Below are positions 61,201-64,000 of a DNA stretch of 64,000 nucleotides, piece by piece (within the stretch, counting starts at the first letter, position 1; the number at the start of each line of letters is the position of its first letter). Position numbers and translations under genes: made by a program. The stretch is from Sabellastarte sp. h YS-2021. Lineage: Eukaryota > Annelida > Polychaeta > Sabellida > Sabellidae. The notes under the pieces are model-generated. The model did not search any database. It saw nothing but the letters and a program-made list of their open reading frames with translations, and was not told the origin of the DNA. Location: NCBI GenBank assembly GCA_964017235.1, contig OZ024936.1:44319028-44383027 (forward strand), given 5' to 3'.

Positions 61201-64000
61201 TGCCCAGTATTCATTCTATTACAACCACTGAGCTTAGTTATAATGTTTGTAAGGCCTAAAATTTATGTCCGAATGCAAAATCTTGGCTCCAGATGGCACT
61301 GTAATTTTGTCTGCTTTCCAGGGCCGGCACTGTCGAAAATGGCAGATTTTCCAAGTGTTATTTTCTATTCATTGTCGCCCAATACTCGCTCAGTAAGAAC
61401 CTCTGAGTGCAGTACTAATGTCTGTTAGGCCAAAAGTTTGCAAATGAGTGCAAAAATTGTGGTTACAGATTCCACCATATTTTTTGTCATTTTTTAAAGG
61501 TCCGGCCCTGTCGAATATGGCAGATTTTGCAAGTTTAATTTACCCTTAATTTTTCCCCAGTACTCATTCTATTACAACCTCTGAGCTTAGTAATAATGTT
61601 TGTAAGGCCTAAAATTTATGTCCGAATGCAAAATCTCGGCTCCAGATGGCACTGTAATTTTGTCTGCTTTCCAGGGCCGGCACTGTCAAAAATGGCAGAT
61701 TTTTCCAAGTGTTATTTTCTATTCATTGTCGCCAAATACTCGCTCAGTAAGAACCCCTAAGTGCAGTAGTAATGTCTGTTAGGCCAAAACTTTGTAAATG
61801 AGTGCAAAAATTGTGGTTACAGATTGCACCGTATTTTGGTCATTTTTTTAAGGTCCGGCCCTGTCGAATATGTCAGATTTTACAAGTTTTATTTACCCTT
61901 AATTTTTGCCCATTACTCATTCTATTACAACCTCTGAGCTTAGTTATAATGTTTGTAAGGTCTAAAATTTATGTCCGAATGCAAAATCTCGGCTCCAGAT
62001 GGCACTGTAATTTTGTCTGCTTTCCAGGGCCGTAACTGTCAAAAATGGCAGATTTTTCCAAGTGTTATTTTCTATTCATTGTCACCCAATACTCGCTCAG
62101 TAAGAACATCTGAGTGCAGTACTAATGTCTGTTAGGCCAAAAGTTTGCAAATGAGTGCAAAAATTGTGGTTACAGATTCCACCATATTTTTGTCATTTTT
62201 TTAAGGTCCGGCCCTGTCGAATATGTCAGATTTTGCAAGTTTAATTTACCCTTAATTTTTCCCCAGTACTCATTCTATTACAACCTCTGAGCTTAGTAAT
62301 AATGTTTGTAAGACCTAAAATTTATGTCTAAATGCAAAATCTCGGCTCCAGATGGCACTGTAATTTTGTCTGCTTTCCAGGGCCGGCACTGTCAAAAATG
62401 GCAGATTTTTCCAAGTGTTCTTTTCTATTCATTGTCGCCCAATACTCGCTCAGTAAGAATCCCTGAGTGCAGTAGTAATGTCTGTTAGGCCAAAACTTTG
62501 CATATGATTGCAAAAATTGTGGTTACAGATTGCACCGTATTTTGGTCATTTTTTTAAGGTCCGGCCCTGTCGAATATGTCAGATTTTGCAAGTTTTATTT
62601 ACCCTTACTTTTTGCCCAGTATTCATTCTGTTACAACCACTGAGCTTAGTTATAATGTTTGTAAGGCCTAAAATTTATGTCCGAATGCAAAATCTTGGCT
62701 CCAGATGGCACTGTAATTTTGTCTGCTTTCCAGGGCCGGCACTGTCGAAAATGGCAGATTTTTCCAAGTGTTATTTTCTATTCATTGTCGCCAAATACTC
62801 GCTCAGTAAGAACCTCTGAGTGCAGTAGTAATGTCTGTTAGGCCAAAACTTTGCACATGAGTGCAAAAATTGTGGTTACAGATTGCACCGTATTTTGGTC
62901 ATTTTTTTAAGGTCCGGCCCTGTCGAATATGTCAGATTTTGCAAGTTTTATTTACCCTTAATTTTTCCCCAGTACTCATTCTATTACAACCTCTGAGCTT
63001 AGTAATAATGTTTGTAAGGCCTAAAATTTATGTCCGAATGCAAAATCTCGGCTCCAGATGGCACTGTAATTTTGTCTGCTTTCCAGGGCCGGCACTGTCA
63101 AAAATGGCAGATTTTTCCAAGTGTTATTTTCTATTCATTGTCGCCAAATACTCGCTCAGTAAGAACCCCTGAGTGCAGTAGTAATGTCTGTTAGGCCAAA
63201 ACTTTGTAAATGAGTGCAAAAATTGTGGTTACAGATTGCACCGTATTTTGGTCATTTTTTTAAGGTCCGGCCCTGTCGAATATGTCAGATTTTACAAGTT
63301 TTATTTACCCTTAATTTTTGCCCAGTACTCATTCTATTACAACCTCTGAGCTTAGTTATAATGTTTGTAAGGTCTAAAATTTATGTCCGAATGCAAAATC
63401 TCGGCTCTAGATGGCACTGTAATTTTGTCTGCTTTCCAGGGCCGTCACTGTCAAAAATGGCAGATTTTTCCAAGTGTTATTTTCTATTCATTGTCACCCA
63501 ATACTCGCTCAGTAAGAACATCTGATGCAGTACTAATGTCTGTTAGGCCAAAAGTTTGCAAATGAGTGCAAAAATTGTGGTTACAGATTCCACCATATTT
63601 TTGTCATTTTTTTAAGGTCCGGCCCTGTCGAATATGTCAGATTTTGCAAGTTTAATTTACCCTTAATTTTTCCCCAGTACTCATTCTATTACAACCTCTG
63701 AGCTTAGTAATAATGTTTGTAAGGCCTAAAATTTATGTCCGAATGCAAAATCTCGGCTCCAGATGGCACTGTAATATTGTCTGCTTTCCAGGGTCGGCAC
63801 TGTCAAAAATGGCAGATTTTTCCAAGTGTTCTTTTCTATTCATTGTCGCCCAATACTCGCTCAGTAAGAATCCCTGAGTGCAGTAGTAATGTCGGTTAGA
63901 CCAAAACTTTGCATATGATTGCAAAAATTGTGGTTACAGATTGCACCGTATTTTGGTCATTTTTTTAAGGTCCGGCCCTGTCGAATATGTCAGATTTTGC
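58274..64000 (+). repeat. Start of a third large segment (partial)
   Basis: This stretch matches 25800-31526 at a shift of 32,474 bp and 49450-55176 at 8,824 bp, including the one-T deletion and the GGGTCGGC marker. The switch from segment II to this copy must lie between 58274 and 59034, where the two parents are identical. The array runs off the end of the window. Confidence 0.75.
60358..63886 (+). repeat. 10-mer higher-order repeat, full copy (3,529 bp)
   Basis: This carries both the one-T deletion in type n and the GGGTCGGC marker (63794), so it is a copy of the 27884 / 51534 lineage at shifts of 32,474 and 8,824 bp. A partial type d monomer follows to the window end. Confidence 0.83.

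Larger units (their letters stand above)
1..64000 (+). repeat. Satellite DNA array, ~353-bp monomer, about 181 copies
   Basis: The same ~353-bp unit repeats head to tail from the first base to the last with no interruption, inversion or foreign insertion. Each monomer can be started at the motif TAATGTCTGTTAGG (TAATGTCGGTTAG in some types). Monomers are 352, 353 or 354 bp depending on a few fixed one-base indels. Types differ from each other by a few percent (for example about 13 differences between types a and d), while copies of the same type are nearly identical. This pattern of divergent neighbours and near-identical distant copies defines a higher-order-repeat satellite, as known from primate alpha satellite and some insect and plant satellites. 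A centromeric or pericentromeric site is inferred, because no flanking sequence is present. I do not recognise the family. The array explains all of the window, so no stretch is left as gene-free unique sequence. Confidence 0.98.

Noticed and set aside
1-64000. CRISPR array or phage/bacterial repeat region
   Set aside because: There is no short direct repeat with unique spacers. The whole 353-bp unit is repeated, and no cas gene or other coding sequence is present.

Overview
The whole 64 kb window is one uninterrupted tandem satellite array. I see no gene, RNA gene, transposon, CRISPR array or unique sequence. About 181 head-to-tail copies of a roughly 353-bp monomer run in one orientation from base 1 to base 64000, and the window ends in mid-array on both sides. 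The size, purity and nested higher-order structure suggest a eukaryotic centromeric or pericentromeric satellite read by long-read sequencing. I do not recognise the family and cannot name the species. A hand count of the first monomer gives about 39% GC and 8 CpG where about 13.5 are expected, so CpG is only moderately depleted.

The structure is nested. (1) Each monomer is itself an old head-to-tail dimer of two diverged halves (1-177 and 178-353 in the first copy), each about one nucleosome plus linker long. The halves share a strongly conserved GC-rich core of about 30 bp (83-112 and 258-287). (2) Monomers fall into about 15 to 20 sequence types that differ by a few percent. I label them a to u; the letters are mine. 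(3) Types recur in fixed order. The clearest higher-order repeat (HOR) is a 10-mer, d-m-n-l-g-h-d-a-b-c, of 3,529-3,530 bp. (4) A 28-monomer block of 9,883 bp is tandemly duplicated (10975-20857 and 20858-30740) and occurs a third time (44508-54390). (5) A segment of 33,533 bp (2033-35565) is followed directly by a second version (35566-59034). The second matches the first except that it has one 9,883-bp block instead of two, giving a repeat distance of 23,650 bp beyond the missing block. A third version begins by about 58.3-59.0 kb.

Layout by type: 1-4234 a b c d e f g h i j k d; 4235-8822 a b c d e j k l g h i j k; 8823-11647 d m n l g h d a; 11648-14470 b/c d e j k/h i j k; 14471-18000 full 10-mer; 18001-20824 d m n l g h d a; 20825-21177 b/d hybrid; 21178-24353 a b/c d e j k/h i j k; 24354-27883 and 27884-31412 full 10-mers; 31413-31765 d; 31766-34590 diverged island p q r s t i l u; 34591-35649 g h i/f; 35650-37767 g h i j k d; 37768-42355 a b c d e j k l g h i j k; 42356-48003 d m n l g h d a b/c d e j k/h i j k; 48004-51533 and 51534-55062 full 10-mers; 55063-55415 d; 55416-58240 second diverged island; 58241-60357 g h d a b c; 60358-63886 full 10-mer; 63887-64000 partial d.

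The many short open frames come from the repeat. They begin with GTG or TTG in most copies and are closed by type-specific stops and a frameshift, so none is annotated as a gene. The main biological content is a record of in-register unequal exchange, including hybrid monomers whose breakpoints can be placed to within tens of bases.
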